From an uncultured Saprospiraceae bacterium (GTDB lineage: Bacteria; Bacteroidota; Bacteroidia; Chitinophagales; Saprospiraceae), in contig CALLAE010000159.1 of NCBI GenBank assembly GCA_938002665.1, positions 1 through 34,544 of the forward strand: a stretch of 34,544 nt of DNA. The letters are read 5' to 3'. The notes beneath the pieces were generated by a model, which saw only the letters and a list, made by a program, of their open reading frames with translations, was not told where the DNA came from and searched no databases. Positions 24,124-31,587 of the stretch are shown in pieces; the first letter of the stretch is position 1, and every line of letters starts with the position of its first letter. The position numbers were made by a program, and so were the translations under genes.

Positions 24124-25719
24124 TTACTTAATCTTGAAAACCATTAGGCCCAAGTCCCTTAATCTCGAATCACCAGGACACTTGCATTTAATATCTTCAA
24201 AATAAAACTTATCAGATGGAATAGCCTGCTCCACCAGTGACTTGGATTTTGCTGAAAAAGTTCCACCTGCATTTACAGAAACCTTGGCATCTGTTCTCTT
24301 AGGCACTCTCACCAGCCTAAATTCTTCTATACTGCAATCTGCCTTAAAATCAAAATTCTCAAGCACAGCAAACAAACCATTTTGAAGTTTGAATTCTCCA
24401 CTACTCATAACACCACCTTTAGAATTTGATAATTGTGGAATGGGATCGGGAATTCTTTTCACTCTGAATTTCTTACTGACATCCAGGCCTTCTGCTTTTA
24501 CATTCACTTGTGCATAATCATTTCTTCTTGTAGGTGTATTTACAGTCACTACGAAAGTCCCATCTGCTGCCCTTCTTATCTTTCCTCCTCCTGCACCACT
24601 CATGCTCGCTGTCAGTGTATTAGAATTGGTGCCCGCTGCAGAAATTTCTACTGGATTATCTACACCTATATAGAAAACATTCATCTTGGTCGGAGAGATC
24701 GCTACAGATCTTTCTCCCACTTCATAAGAAAATTCTTTAGTGTAACTCGTAGTCTTTTCCGTGATAGGGTTATAGACTTTAGCAGAGGCTGTATATGTCT
24801 TGCGGCCTGTCTCAGAAGTATTGACCAGATACTGTCCTCTTCCCTTTGCATCTAAGCGCAGTGGCCTATCATTGACAGAGAGTTCTATTTTAGTACCTGA
24901 ATCATTGCCTGCAGTCGCTGTCAAAAACACATCTGCTTTGTAGGGCTCACCTTTAATGATGTATGATTTCTCCGGAGCAGCCACCACAGTAAATTCACTT
25001 AACACCACATCATCTTTTCCTATGCCTACTTTCTTACCTAGATAGTTGAGTGCTGCAGCTTCCGTAGATTTTACATCATTAATATATTTATTGAAAATAG
25101 GTATCACAGCCTGTACTGGCATCTGGTAAAAATTCATATGCGACCAGCTAGACTTACCAGCTTCTCTCCAGGTCTCATCATCTACATTGACAGCTATTTC
25201 TGTCTGGAAACGGTCTCTGTCAGCTTCATCTATGTACTTGGAAATTTCGGACTTAAACTGAAGCAACCTGCTTTTCAGCTCTTCCCCTCTTCCATCCTTG
25301 TTTCCATTCTTCATAGGATCATCAACTAATATTCTAGTTGTCACATCGGTATCTTTTTCTCCCTTCAGTTCTTTAGTAAGCTGTTCTGTGACAGGGTCCA
25401 TGACATAACCGCCTGATGTATTTATAATAGAATCTTTTATTGCAGATATAAAATCTGAAATAGCCTCCGCTTCCTTGCGTATAGGGTCTACCCTTTCTGC
25501 ATAAGTTTGCAATGAGGGTTTGGCTTTTGCAGCTTCGTGTATGGCATTCTGCATTGGTTCATTAGAAAAATCAAGTGCCCTGTTAGATTTGACCAAGCCT
25601 TGGTCTAGTACTTTGAAGGCGTTGAAAATTTCTGCTGACACATTGAGCGCTAGCATCGCGGTCAAGACCAGGTACATAATATTTATCATCAATTGGCGGG
25701 GCTCCTTAGGTATAGACAT
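24124..25719 (-). CDS. gldM: GldM, gliding motility / T9SS motor protein
   Basis: A 531-residue protein. GldM is the periplasmic stalk that, with the inner-membrane GldL, forms the proton-driven rotary motor of type IX secretion and gliding. The start is set at the ATG at 25719 (MSIPKEPRQLMINIMYLVLT), which opens with the standard GldM N-terminus; an ATG 18 codons upstream would add an unrelated leader. One membrane helix spans about residues 10-30. The periplasmic part follows in the known order: a helical D1 region, then several Ig-like domains (for example ETWREAGKSSWSHMNFYQMP near 190 and KMNVFYIGVDNPVEI near 350). It is full length for the family (about 510-530 residues). gldK, gldL and gldN are absent, so this may be a second paralog. 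Confidence 0.9.
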   Translation of the reverse strand: MSIPKEPRQLMINIMYLVLTAMLALNVSAEIFNAFKVLDQGLVKSNRALDFSNEPMQNAIHEAAKAKPSLQTYAERVDPIRKEAEAISDFISAIKDSIINTSGGYVMDPVTEQLTKELKGEKDTDVTTRILVDDPMKNGNKDGRGEELKSRLLQFKSEISKYIDEADRDRFQTEIAVNVDDETWREAGKSSWSHMNFYQMPVQAVIPIFNKYINDVKSTEAAALNYLGKKVGIGKDDVVLSEFTVVAAPEKSYIIKGEPYKADVFLTATAGNDSGTKIELSVNDRPLRLDAKGRGQYLVNTSETGRKTYTASAKVYNPITEKTTSYTKEFSYEVGERSVAISPTKMNVFYIGVDNPVEISAAGTNSNTLTASMSGAGGGKIRRAADGTFVVTVNTPTRRNDYAQVNVKAEGLDVSKKFRVKRIPDPIPQLSNSKGGVMSSGEFKLQNGLFAVLENFDFKADCSIEEFRLVRVPKRTDAKVSVNAGGTFSAKSKSLVEQAIPSDKFYFEDIKCKCPGDSRLRDLGLMVFKIK

Positions 25720-26363
25720 GTCTTGTTTTTTAGAAAGTGAAAAAATAGTTGTGCTTAGGCCTGAGTTAGGCACATAGATTTCTCATCAGAGTCTCAGCAC
25801 AAAAAGATTCTGTAACTCAATAAAGGGTATGCTCGCGCTAGAGGATTTTCTCCATTACTTTATTAAGAAAAAAAAGAAATGATATCCCTAGCCTATAAGC
25901 AGCCTAAGAAAAAAGAAAAGTAAATCAGAAAGCTATCTGATTTAGTTAAGTTTGGATTTCAAAACTTTAGGGGTACGGGGGCATGATAAGTTTATCGCTC
26001 ATGTTTAACTGATTTTGATTAAAGAATCAGACCTGGAAAATCCAAAGTCCATATTGCCAATTTTAGAAAGACAGCCTTCACTTAACCAGCACATTAAAAG
26101 CCCTTCTTCAATGTCCAAAGAAAGAACTGTCTTAAAAATTAACTTGATTTAAAGACTTAAATTGTTGAGGTATGAAATTATTTTTGAAATGAACCAGCAC
26201 TTTACATTTCATATCTTCTTGAATGGACTCAAGAAAATTAGGGACGGTGTAGGATAAGGAGATTACTAACTAACTGAAAGAAAACACATGATGAGCAGTG
26301 TTAGGAATGAGTAATACAAAATATAATCATGCTCGCCATTACTAGCTGATGATTGCTCAGTTG
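25720..26363. other. Gene-free region upstream of gldM
   Basis: No convincing reading frame on either strand. It is AT-rich, with short inverted repeats (CTGATT/AATCAG near 26010-26030) and a 9-bp repeat AACCAGCAC at 26084 and 26192. It contains a terminator-like hairpin (25921-25944) on the gldM strand. It may hold a leader, an untranslated RNA or gldM regulatory sites. I found no exact TTTG-N19-TAnnTTTG promoter. Confidence 0.5.
25921..25944 (-). terminator. Terminator-like hairpin about 200 bp upstream of gldM
   Basis: A 9-bp perfect stem (TAAATCAGA/TCTGATTTA) with a 6-nt loop. On the minus strand it is followed by CTTTTCTTTTTTCTT. The nearest upstream gene on that strand ends 420 bp away, so it probably ends an RNA starting in 25945-26363, or acts as an attenuator in the gldM leader. 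Confidence 0.6.
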
Positions 26364-26933
26364 CTATTTTTCTATTTCTTGAGATTTATATGTATCAGCT
26401 TCTTCAAAATAATTAGCTGTGTTTTCATCTATCAGTTTTTTCAAATTTTCAAGATTTGCATCTTCCTGTGCTTTCATAGCCTTTCCCATAAAGGATACGA
26501 TAGATCTAGCTATGGGGCCATTACCTGTAGTAGTAGATTGCGAAGTGATACTAGTGCCTTCAGCTGTTTCTTTCAAAGACATGACATAATCCATGTTCAT
26601 AAAATCCATCGTGAAAGTCATATCTAAATGTTGGTCAGGGACGATCTTGTTTATCGTTTCTTTCATAACCATCTCTTGTCCCTTATTATCGATATAGACA
26701 TTTGATACTGCACCCACAGTACTTGCAGTGCCGCTGACTAATTCTGTTCTCTTAAATCCATCTAGCCACTGAGACATTTTAGACTCATCAGACATGACTG
26801 CCCATGATTCTTGAGGAGATTTACTGACTAGAATTGTGCTCTCGTAAGATACAGTAGGTGTGATTATTCCTTTCAAAAAAAACAGTACAGCTAAAAGAAG
26901 AACTAATACAAGAAGAATTTTTAAAACTTTCAT
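26364..26933 (-). CDS. Membrane-anchored SRPBCC (START-like) protein
   Basis: A 189-residue protein. An N-terminal hydrophobic helix (about 3-22, LKILLVLVLLLAVLFFL) anchors it, followed by a SRPBCC ligand-binding domain (about 28-165). The family texture is clear: YESTILVSKSPQESWAVMSD, MSQWLDGFKRTEL, and a late amphipathic helix (FMGKAMKAQEDANLENLKKL). Such proteins bind hydrophobic ligands; this one's ligand is unknown. It follows the outer-membrane-type gene by 18 bp on the same strand, so the two probably form an operon. Confidence 0.85.
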   Translation of the reverse strand: MKVLKILLVLVLLLAVLFFLKGIITPTVSYESTILVSKSPQESWAVMSDESKMSQWLDGFKRTELVSGTASTVGAVSNVYIDNKGQEMVMKETINKIVPDQHLDMTFTMDFMNMDYVMSLKETAEGTSITSQSTTTGNGPIARSIVSFMGKAMKAQEDANLENLKKLIDENTANYFEEADTYKSQEIEK

Positions 26934-26951
26934 AGTGGGTAAGTTTCAGCT

Positions 26952-27584
26952 TTATATATCTGTAACAGTCTCATGCTGTTTATTAAAAAATCTATACCTA
27001 ATAGCAAAATTAAAACTAGAGTGATATTTTACAATGGCAGTACCCAAATTTCTCATTCTATTATAGGAGCAGCTTAAAATATATCTTTCTTTGAAAATAT
27101 AATTTGGTTCTATCCTAAGACCTAGTGATCTAAAATCAAAAGAACTTCCATATAGTTGCGTTTCCAAGACAACACCTGTGTTCACTTTAAATACTTTAGA
27201 ACCATAGGAGTAGGCAACAGCAAAAGGGATCCCATACAAAATCTGCGGGGTTTCTCGGGCACCACTAGGAAAAACAGTTTCAAGCCATTCATCTAAATCA
27301 GTATTATTCTCCTCCTCAGGATACATCACTGTATTAGTTCTAATAATATGCCTCCCTACCTTTCTCTTTAATCCAATCGCAGCGACTATTTTTTTTTGCA
27401 TAAAGAATCTTCCTTCTAAACCATACCATTGAGAAGATATAAAGGAAGAGGTTGTAATGGAAGGTGATGCTTCTATGTCCTTAGTATAAACTAAACCTAA
27501 GTCTAAAGACTGGGATACTAAGGGAATCCAACTAACCCCTATAGTAGCAATTGCAATTAATATGAAAGTTCTAATTACGTACAT
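26952..27584 (-). CDS. Exported beta-rich protein, probably outer-membrane
   Basis: A 210-residue protein. The N-terminus (MYVIRTFILIAIATIGVSWI) is a signal peptide or anchor. The rest alternates short hydrophobic strands with polar turns and ends in FNFAIRYRFFN, as small outer-membrane barrels do, with a short polar tail. No family is recognised. It is the first gene of a two-gene unit with the SRPBCC protein. Confidence 0.7.
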   Translation of the reverse strand: MYVIRTFILIAIATIGVSWIPLVSQSLDLGLVYTKDIEASPSITTSSFISSQWYGLEGRFFMQKKIVAAIGLKRKVGRHIIRTNTVMYPEEENNTDLDEWLETVFPSGARETPQILYGIPFAVAYSYGSKVFKVNTGVVLETQLYGSSFDFRSLGLRIEPNYIFKERYILSCSYNRMRNLGTAIVKYHSSFNFAIRYRFFNKQHETVTDI

Positions 27585-27651
27585 CTACCTAAAGCTAAGA
27601 AATCTATTTAATTATATAAACTTCTCAAGCATGGAGGACAAGAAGGACATC

Positions 27652-27695
27652 TTGACAATGGTGTCTTCTGAAACTACCATACACAAGATTGTCAA
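27652..27695. repeat. Inverted repeat, 8-bp arms
   Basis: TTGACAAT at 27652-27659 and ATTGTCAA at 27688-27695 with a 28-nt middle that itself holds GTGT/ACAC. It stands next to the nested-hairpin tandem repeat at 27710 and upstream of the 27584 gene. It could be an operator or a further member of the repeat cluster. Confidence 0.5.
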
Positions 27696-27709
27696 AGTAA
27701 AATAGTTGA

Positions 27710-27914
27710 GTCAATTCAATCTGACTCTAAACAGTCAGATCTCTTGCTATACGCTGCTTCTGAGGAAGCAGTTCTGGCCTTTTGAATTGACATCTAGTCA
27801 ATTCAATCTGACTCCAATGAGTCAGATCTCCTGCTATACGCTGCTTCTGAGGAAGCAGTTCAGACCTTTTGAATTGACATCTAGTCAATTCAATCTGACT
27901 CCAATGAGTCAGAT
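27710..27914. repeat. Tandem repeat of nested hairpins, 87-bp period
   Basis: Two whole 82-bp units (27710-27791 and 27797-27878) joined by ATCTA, and a truncated third (27884-27914). Each whole unit has outer inverted arms GTCAATTCAA/TTGAATTGAC enclosing two inner hairpins: TCTGACT/AGTCAGA (27807-27826 in unit 2) and CTGCTTC/GAAGCAG (27841-27858). Arms are identical between units while loops and joining bases vary (loop CTAAAC in unit 1, CCAATG in unit 2). The third unit breaks off inside the end of radC and supplies its TGA stop. There are no genes within it. It resembles REP/MITE-type structured repeats. Confidence 0.9.
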
Positions 27915-28604
27915 CAGGCCTTCATCAAGAAAACTATAGTAACCTTTGTCTGAGATGATGAGATGGTCGAGCACATTTATTTCCAATGTCTTACCAGCCT
28001 TCACTAATTTCTTTGTGATCTCAATATCGGCCTGCGAAGGACTTAAGTTGCCAGAAGGATGGTTATGGGTCAGAATAATACTAGAAGCTTGCTCTTCTAG
28101 AGCTTTTTTGAAAATGACTTTGGGGTCTACTACTGTCCCTGCGACGCCACCTATACTTATTGTTTCTATTTTGGTGACTCTATTATTTCTATTGAGCAAT
28201 AAGATTTTGAATTCTTCATGTTGTAGATCTTCCATGGCCGCATAGACACATTGGTAGGCATCATTACTACTCGTAATTTTTGGCCTTTCTTTTACTTGGG
28301 AGGTTTGTCTTCGTCTGCCTAGCTCTAATGCAGCAGAGATGGTGATAGCCTTGGCCTCTCCTATTCCTTTAAATTTCATGAGCCCTTTGATGCTCGCACG
28401 ACCCAAGTCATTAAGGTCATTTTCATATTGTGAGAGAATCTGTTTAGCCAAGTCCACAGCAGAGGTGCCTCCTGTACCAGAGCCTATAAGAATTGCTATC
28501 AACTCCGCATCACTCAAGGCAGATCGTCCCTTGAGCAGCATTTTTTCTCTGGGCTTATCCTCTTCTGCCCAATGCTTGATACTTAATGGTTTCTTGTACT
28601 CCAC
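27909..28604 (-). CDS. radC: RadC family protein (JAB/MPN domain)
   Basis: A 231-residue RadC. The N-terminal part has helix-hairpin-helix-like features (ALSDAELIAILIGSG, GLMKFKGIGEAKAITISAA). The C-terminal JAB1/MPN domain carries the metal motif HNHPSGNLSPSQADI with a downstream Asp, and an upstream Glu lies in the EEFKILLLN strand region. RadC was once thought to be a DNA repair protein; its true role is uncertain. The start is GTG at 28604. The stop codon lies in the third, truncated unit of the tandem repeat, so the last codons have probably been reshaped by repeat insertion (the protein ends SFLDEGLI). It lies 42 bp after the PLP protein gene on the same strand. Confidence 0.92.
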   Translation of the reverse strand: MEYKKPLSIKHWAEEDKPREKMLLKGRSALSDAELIAILIGSGTGGTSAVDLAKQILSQYENDLNDLGRASIKGLMKFKGIGEAKAITISAALELGRRRQTSQVKERPKITSSNDAYQCVYAAMEDLQHEEFKILLLNRNNRVTKIETISIGGVAGTVVDPKVIFKKALEEQASSIILTHNHPSGNLSPSQADIEITKKLVKAGKTLEINVLDHLIISDKGYYSFLDEGLI

Positions 28605-28646
28605 AATACTATAGTCAATATATGAGTCAGGAATTTGCTTAGCTAA

Positions 28647-30503
28647 TCAAAGTTGTTCAACAAAATTCATGAAGACCTCCTTATGTCGTTCAATATCCAT
28701 CTTTGGAGAGAGTGCTACGCGGGCTATATAATCTTTATCACCTTCCTTAGTTGTCCCTTGCGTAGAAGTTGCAGGAATCGTCCAGTAGCAGCCTTTTAGT
28801 TGTCCATAGCTTACACAGTACTTACTTTCATGAGGAATTTTTGTTATCATTAAATTAATCAATTTATGATTAAGCTTTCTTTTGTACGTTTCCTTTTCTT
28901 CTGCTGAACTACCTTGCGTAGGCAGATCCAAGGAAAATACTGATGGCGTAAAGCCTTGCTCTGCCAGTTCTTCTGATACAAAATTTATTTTGGCTGCTGG
29001 CAACGTCTCGTTGATGAAATTTACAAATTCACGGGTATTATGATAGGCCTCAGCTATTCTTTGCTCCATGGAAGGCAACTGCTTAGCTAGTATTTCTAGT
29101 TGCAACTTTGTGGCTTCATTATCACACAGCCTTAGGTGCTGCTCTACTTTCTCCATTAGTCTTTCAGACTTTACATTCCCGACACAGTAACCAGCAGTAC
29201 ATAGTCCACCACTGGGAAATTTTGATCCACTTGCAAATGAGATCGTCCTAACCGAAGAGAGAACAGCAGCTTCTCCTAAAAAATGCACGTTAGGGCAAAA
29301 GGTCTGATCTAAAATAAAAACGGGATCGACAGCCGTTTCACCTTTCTTTGTCTGTCGCTCTTTACTCAGAACTTCCTTTAGTTTTATAAGATCTGGAACT
29401 TCTACTCTAGGGTTTGTGGGAATCTCTGCAATGATATAGGGAACTGCATCTTCAGCAGCTATTTTCTCTAAAACCAGTTCTATACTCTGCACCATATCCT
29501 TACCGCCATCCACAGGCAAGTCTACGATCTCAGCCTTATCTATACAAGCAGCGACTCTTCTAGCCTGGTCATTTGTTCCACCGTAACAATTTGGTGGTAC
29601 AATTAGTTTGATAGCCTTTCCACTATGATTTTCTAAAGCATCATGTATAAGCCCCATGAGAATCGCATACTGAATAGATAGACCGCTAGAACCCACTAGT
29701 GGCTTAGTAGTTGTTCTCGTAATCGCCTTAATGGAATCAGTGACATGCTTGCGGTTAGCCTCCACATTAGTGTCCTCGGTGTTACTAAATGAGTTATCTA
29801 CAATTGCATTTAGGGCCGCAAGAGCATTAGCTGGTGTCATAGCTATGGTCTCCCTTCTTCTTACATGCTGTATGTCAGATATATAGTTTTTATTATGCTC
29901 TCCATTTACTATCAAGATACTACCTAGCTCAGTATAGCCATAGATAAAGAAATCAATCTTAGGGCTAGGTTTGTCTACAGTAATTTCTCCTTTTTGTACA
30001 TAGAAAATGGTACTACCATCAAAATCAGAAAGCTCTGAAATATTATTAATCTTCTTTAATTCAAAAGAATAGCCATAAATAAGCCGCAGTACTTCAGCAT
30101 CAAAAAAGGCTGGCAACTCACTAGTATAACAGATCTGAGTACTTGTATTATCTAGTAGATTTTTTCTAAGAATAGCTAAAATAGGAATTGTCTTAGACGA
30201 AAAGCTGATTACATCGTGAGGGCTATACTCAGACATCTTAGCCACTGCCCATTCTAGTATACATGATAGAGGATGACCTAATCTGATGTAGTCGTAAGCA
30301 GTAGGCAAGGCCGAGAGTGCAGATGGCTGTGAATTATTGTCACCATACAAGCTCTCAAACTGTTCTATAAACTGTGTCTTAGCTAATTTTTCCTCGTAAA
30401 TGTCTAGTCGATGTGTTGTAAGACTTAACCAGTCAGAAGGCATATTTCCTATAACATCTTTGATATAATTGACCATTTTGCTGTCTTCTCTCATTGTCAC
30501 CAT
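28647..30503 (-). CDS. Cys/Met-type PLP protein with a long N-terminal extension
   Basis: A 618-residue protein. Residues about 270-618 match the Cys/Met metabolism (cystathionine gamma-synthase) fold: the EIPTNP motif at 360-365 parallels ETPTNP, LDQTF at 398-402 parallels VDNTF with the PLP-binding Asp399, and SFASGSKFPSGG carries the PLP Lys428. Normal family members have about 380-400 residues. The first 270 residues here form an extra domain, Leu/Ser/Ile-rich and without membrane segments, that I do not recognise. After the Lys the usual GGH is GGL. The reaction is unknown; C-S lyase or gamma-elimination chemistry is plausible. The start could also be the Met ten codons in (MVNYIKDV). 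Confidence 0.82.
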   Translation of the reverse strand: MVTMREDSKMVNYIKDVIGNMPSDWLSLTTHRLDIYEEKLAKTQFIEQFESLYGDNNSQPSALSALPTAYDYIRLGHPLSCILEWAVAKMSEYSPHDVISFSSKTIPILAILRKNLLDNTSTQICYTSELPAFFDAEVLRLIYGYSFELKKINNISELSDFDGSTIFYVQKGEITVDKPSPKIDFFIYGYTELGSILIVNGEHNKNYISDIQHVRRRETIAMTPANALAALNAIVDNSFSNTEDTNVEANRKHVTDSIKAITRTTTKPLVGSSGLSIQYAILMGLIHDALENHSGKAIKLIVPPNCYGGTNDQARRVAACIDKAEIVDLPVDGGKDMVQSIELVLEKIAAEDAVPYIIAEIPTNPRVEVPDLIKLKEVLSKERQTKKGETAVDPVFILDQTFCPNVHFLGEAAVLSSVRTISFASGSKFPSGGLCTAGYCVGNVKSERLMEKVEQHLRLCDNEATKLQLEILAKQLPSMEQRIAEAYHNTREFVNFINETLPAAKINFVSEELAEQGFTPSVFSLDLPTQGSSAEEKETYKRKLNHKLINLMITKIPHESKYCVSYGQLKGCYWTIPATSTQGTTKEGDKDYIARVALSPKMDIERHKEVFMNFVEQL

Positions 30504-30526
30504 AATTAAGCGGGAAAGCTACAGCA

Positions 30527-30541
30527 AATTAGATATAATCT
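30527..30541. promoter_or_regulatory. Small palindrome upstream of the PLP gene
   Basis: TTAGAT-ATA-ATCTAA is a perfect 6-bp palindrome about 25 bp before the 30503 start. It could be an operator site. AT-rich DNA makes chance palindromes common. Confidence 0.3.
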
Positions 30542-30634
30542 AAAAATGTTACTATAAGATTTGTTTGTAATGGAACACCTTTTTACGTGGGATGCTTGCT
30601 TATTTTTCCACAAGCTCAGTCTGCCTAAAGTATT

Positions 30635-30769
30635 ATGCACCCGATTCAGCTAAAAAAAGAACCACTCTATCGGAAGGCCCTACTAGAAAGTAGAATCTTA
30701 AGTGATATTTGCAAAAGCAACAAAGCAGACCTAAACATCAGCTTTCTTAATACCTTCAAATTCATTTAA
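30635..30769 (+). CDS. Possible 44-residue small protein
   Basis: An ATG-started frame of 44 codons (MHPIQLKKEPLYRKALLESR...) ends with TAA one base before the next ATG at 30771. The basic, helical sequence is plausible for a protein, but the length is within reach of chance, no promoter is seen and no family is recognised. Confidence 0.25.
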   Translation: MHPIQLKKEPLYRKALLESRILSDICKSNKADLNISFLNTFKFI

Positions 30770-30770
30770 C

Positions 30771-31514
30771 ATGAAAACATTGTTTCTTTCTTTAGTACTT
30801 ACCCTTACCTTAACTGATGCAGTTTCACAGTGGGGTGATAACTATATTAAGTTATCACACAACATCACTATTGAGAATAAAAACATCACAGGTTTTGACA
30901 AAATAGAAGTAAGTGAAGATTTCGAAGTATATATCCATATTTCTGATGAAGAAGAAAAGGTGGAGATAGAAGCAAATGAAAATCTGCATGACATGATAAT
31001 TGTAGAAAAAGAAGGCTCTCGACTCAAGATCTCTACTAAGTCTTACAGTACTTCTTATAATAGTAGAAAGAAGGAAAGCGCTCAGGAAAGATTAATAGCA
31101 CATATCACAGCAAGAAACTTATCAGAAATTATTGCAACAGAAGATGTAAAAATAACCTTGGAAGATAAACTTTATGCTGAAAACTTGACTATTGACTTAG
31201 ATGAGGATTCCACTCTAGCGGGTTCTATAGAAGCACAAAATTTAGTGGTTCTATTAGATGAGGACTCTGTAGTGGATATAGATGGAAGTGCTGAGACAAT
31301 GCGCTTAGCTGCTCACGAAGACAGCACGATAAAAGGGTTCTATTTTAGAGTAGGTACTCTGGAAGCAAAGCTAACAGAAGATAGTGTAGCTAAGTTAACG
31401 GTCAATGGGGCGATAGATCTCCGAGCGAAGGAGGATAGTTACTTCTATTATAGAGGAGATGGTCATTTTACGCGGAAGCAGCTCACAGGAGACTCCGAGG
31501 TAAAGAAGAGATAA
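30771..31514 (+). CDS. DUF2807 (GIN domain) exported beta-solenoid
   Basis: A 247-residue protein with a signal peptide (MKTLFLSLVLTLTLTDAVSQ). The body matches DUF2807 proteins: ITGFDKIEVSEDFEVYI, VEIEANENLHDMIIVEKEGS, then a right-handed beta-solenoid. The solenoid turns repeat an acid-serine corner about every 20 residues: LDEDSTL, LDEDSVV, HEDSTI, TEDSVA, KEDSYF and finally TGDSEV. In the family this place is more often SGAS-like, so the acidic row is distinctive. The role is unknown; such proteins are put in the adhesin or envelope class by fold only. It is convergent with the cystathionine synthase-like gene. Confidence 0.85.
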   Translation: MKTLFLSLVLTLTLTDAVSQWGDNYIKLSHNITIENKNITGFDKIEVSEDFEVYIHISDEEEKVEIEANENLHDMIIVEKEGSRLKISTKSYSTSYNSRKKESAQERLIAHITARNLSEIIATEDVKITLEDKLYAENLTIDLDEDSTLAGSIEAQNLVVLLDEDSVVDIDGSAETMRLAAHEDSTIKGFYFRVGTLEAKLTEDSVAKLTVNGAIDLRAKEDSYFYYRGDGHFTRKQLTGDSEVKKR

Positions 31515-31523
31515 GGTAAATAA

Positions 31524-31566
31524 AGAGCAACCTTGTAACCTAAAGGTCCACTAGATTACTCTTTTT
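31524..31566. terminator. Imperfect terminator between convergent genes
   Basis: AGAGCAACCTTGT can pair with ACTAGATTACTCT at about 10 of 13 positions around an AACCTAAAGGTCC loop, followed by TTTTTA on the plus strand. It lies between the DUF2807 stop (31514) and the minus-strand stop at 31588. Confidence 0.45.
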
Positions 31567-31587
31567 ATATCTTACACTATTAGCTTA

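Noticed and set aside
24433-24855. 140-codon plus-strand frame inside gldM
   Set aside because: It overlaps conserved Ig-like domains of GldM and has Cys/Ser/Tyr-rich shadow composition.
24124-25773. Longer gldM start at 25773
   Set aside because: The added 18 residues (PNSGLSTTIFSLSKKQD) do not resemble any GldM start, whereas the ATG at 25719 gives the family N-terminus followed at once by the membrane helix.
27706-27914. CRISPR array
   Set aside because: Only two and a half units, a 5-bp joint instead of spacers, and no cas genes; the units carry internal hairpins unlike CRISPR repeats.
27706-27939. 77-codon frame with repeated SQFNLTPMSQISCYTLLL-like units
   Set aside because: It is a translation of the tandem hairpin repeat. 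The repeat is explained by its inverted arms, and the frame crosses into the radC end on the other strand.
7207-30822. A 16-bp exact match between the loop region of the terminator at 7207-7222 and the signal-peptide region of the DUF2807 gene at 30807-30822
   Set aside because: With 34 kb compared on both strands, one match of this length is not unlikely by chance, and the neighbouring bases do not match.
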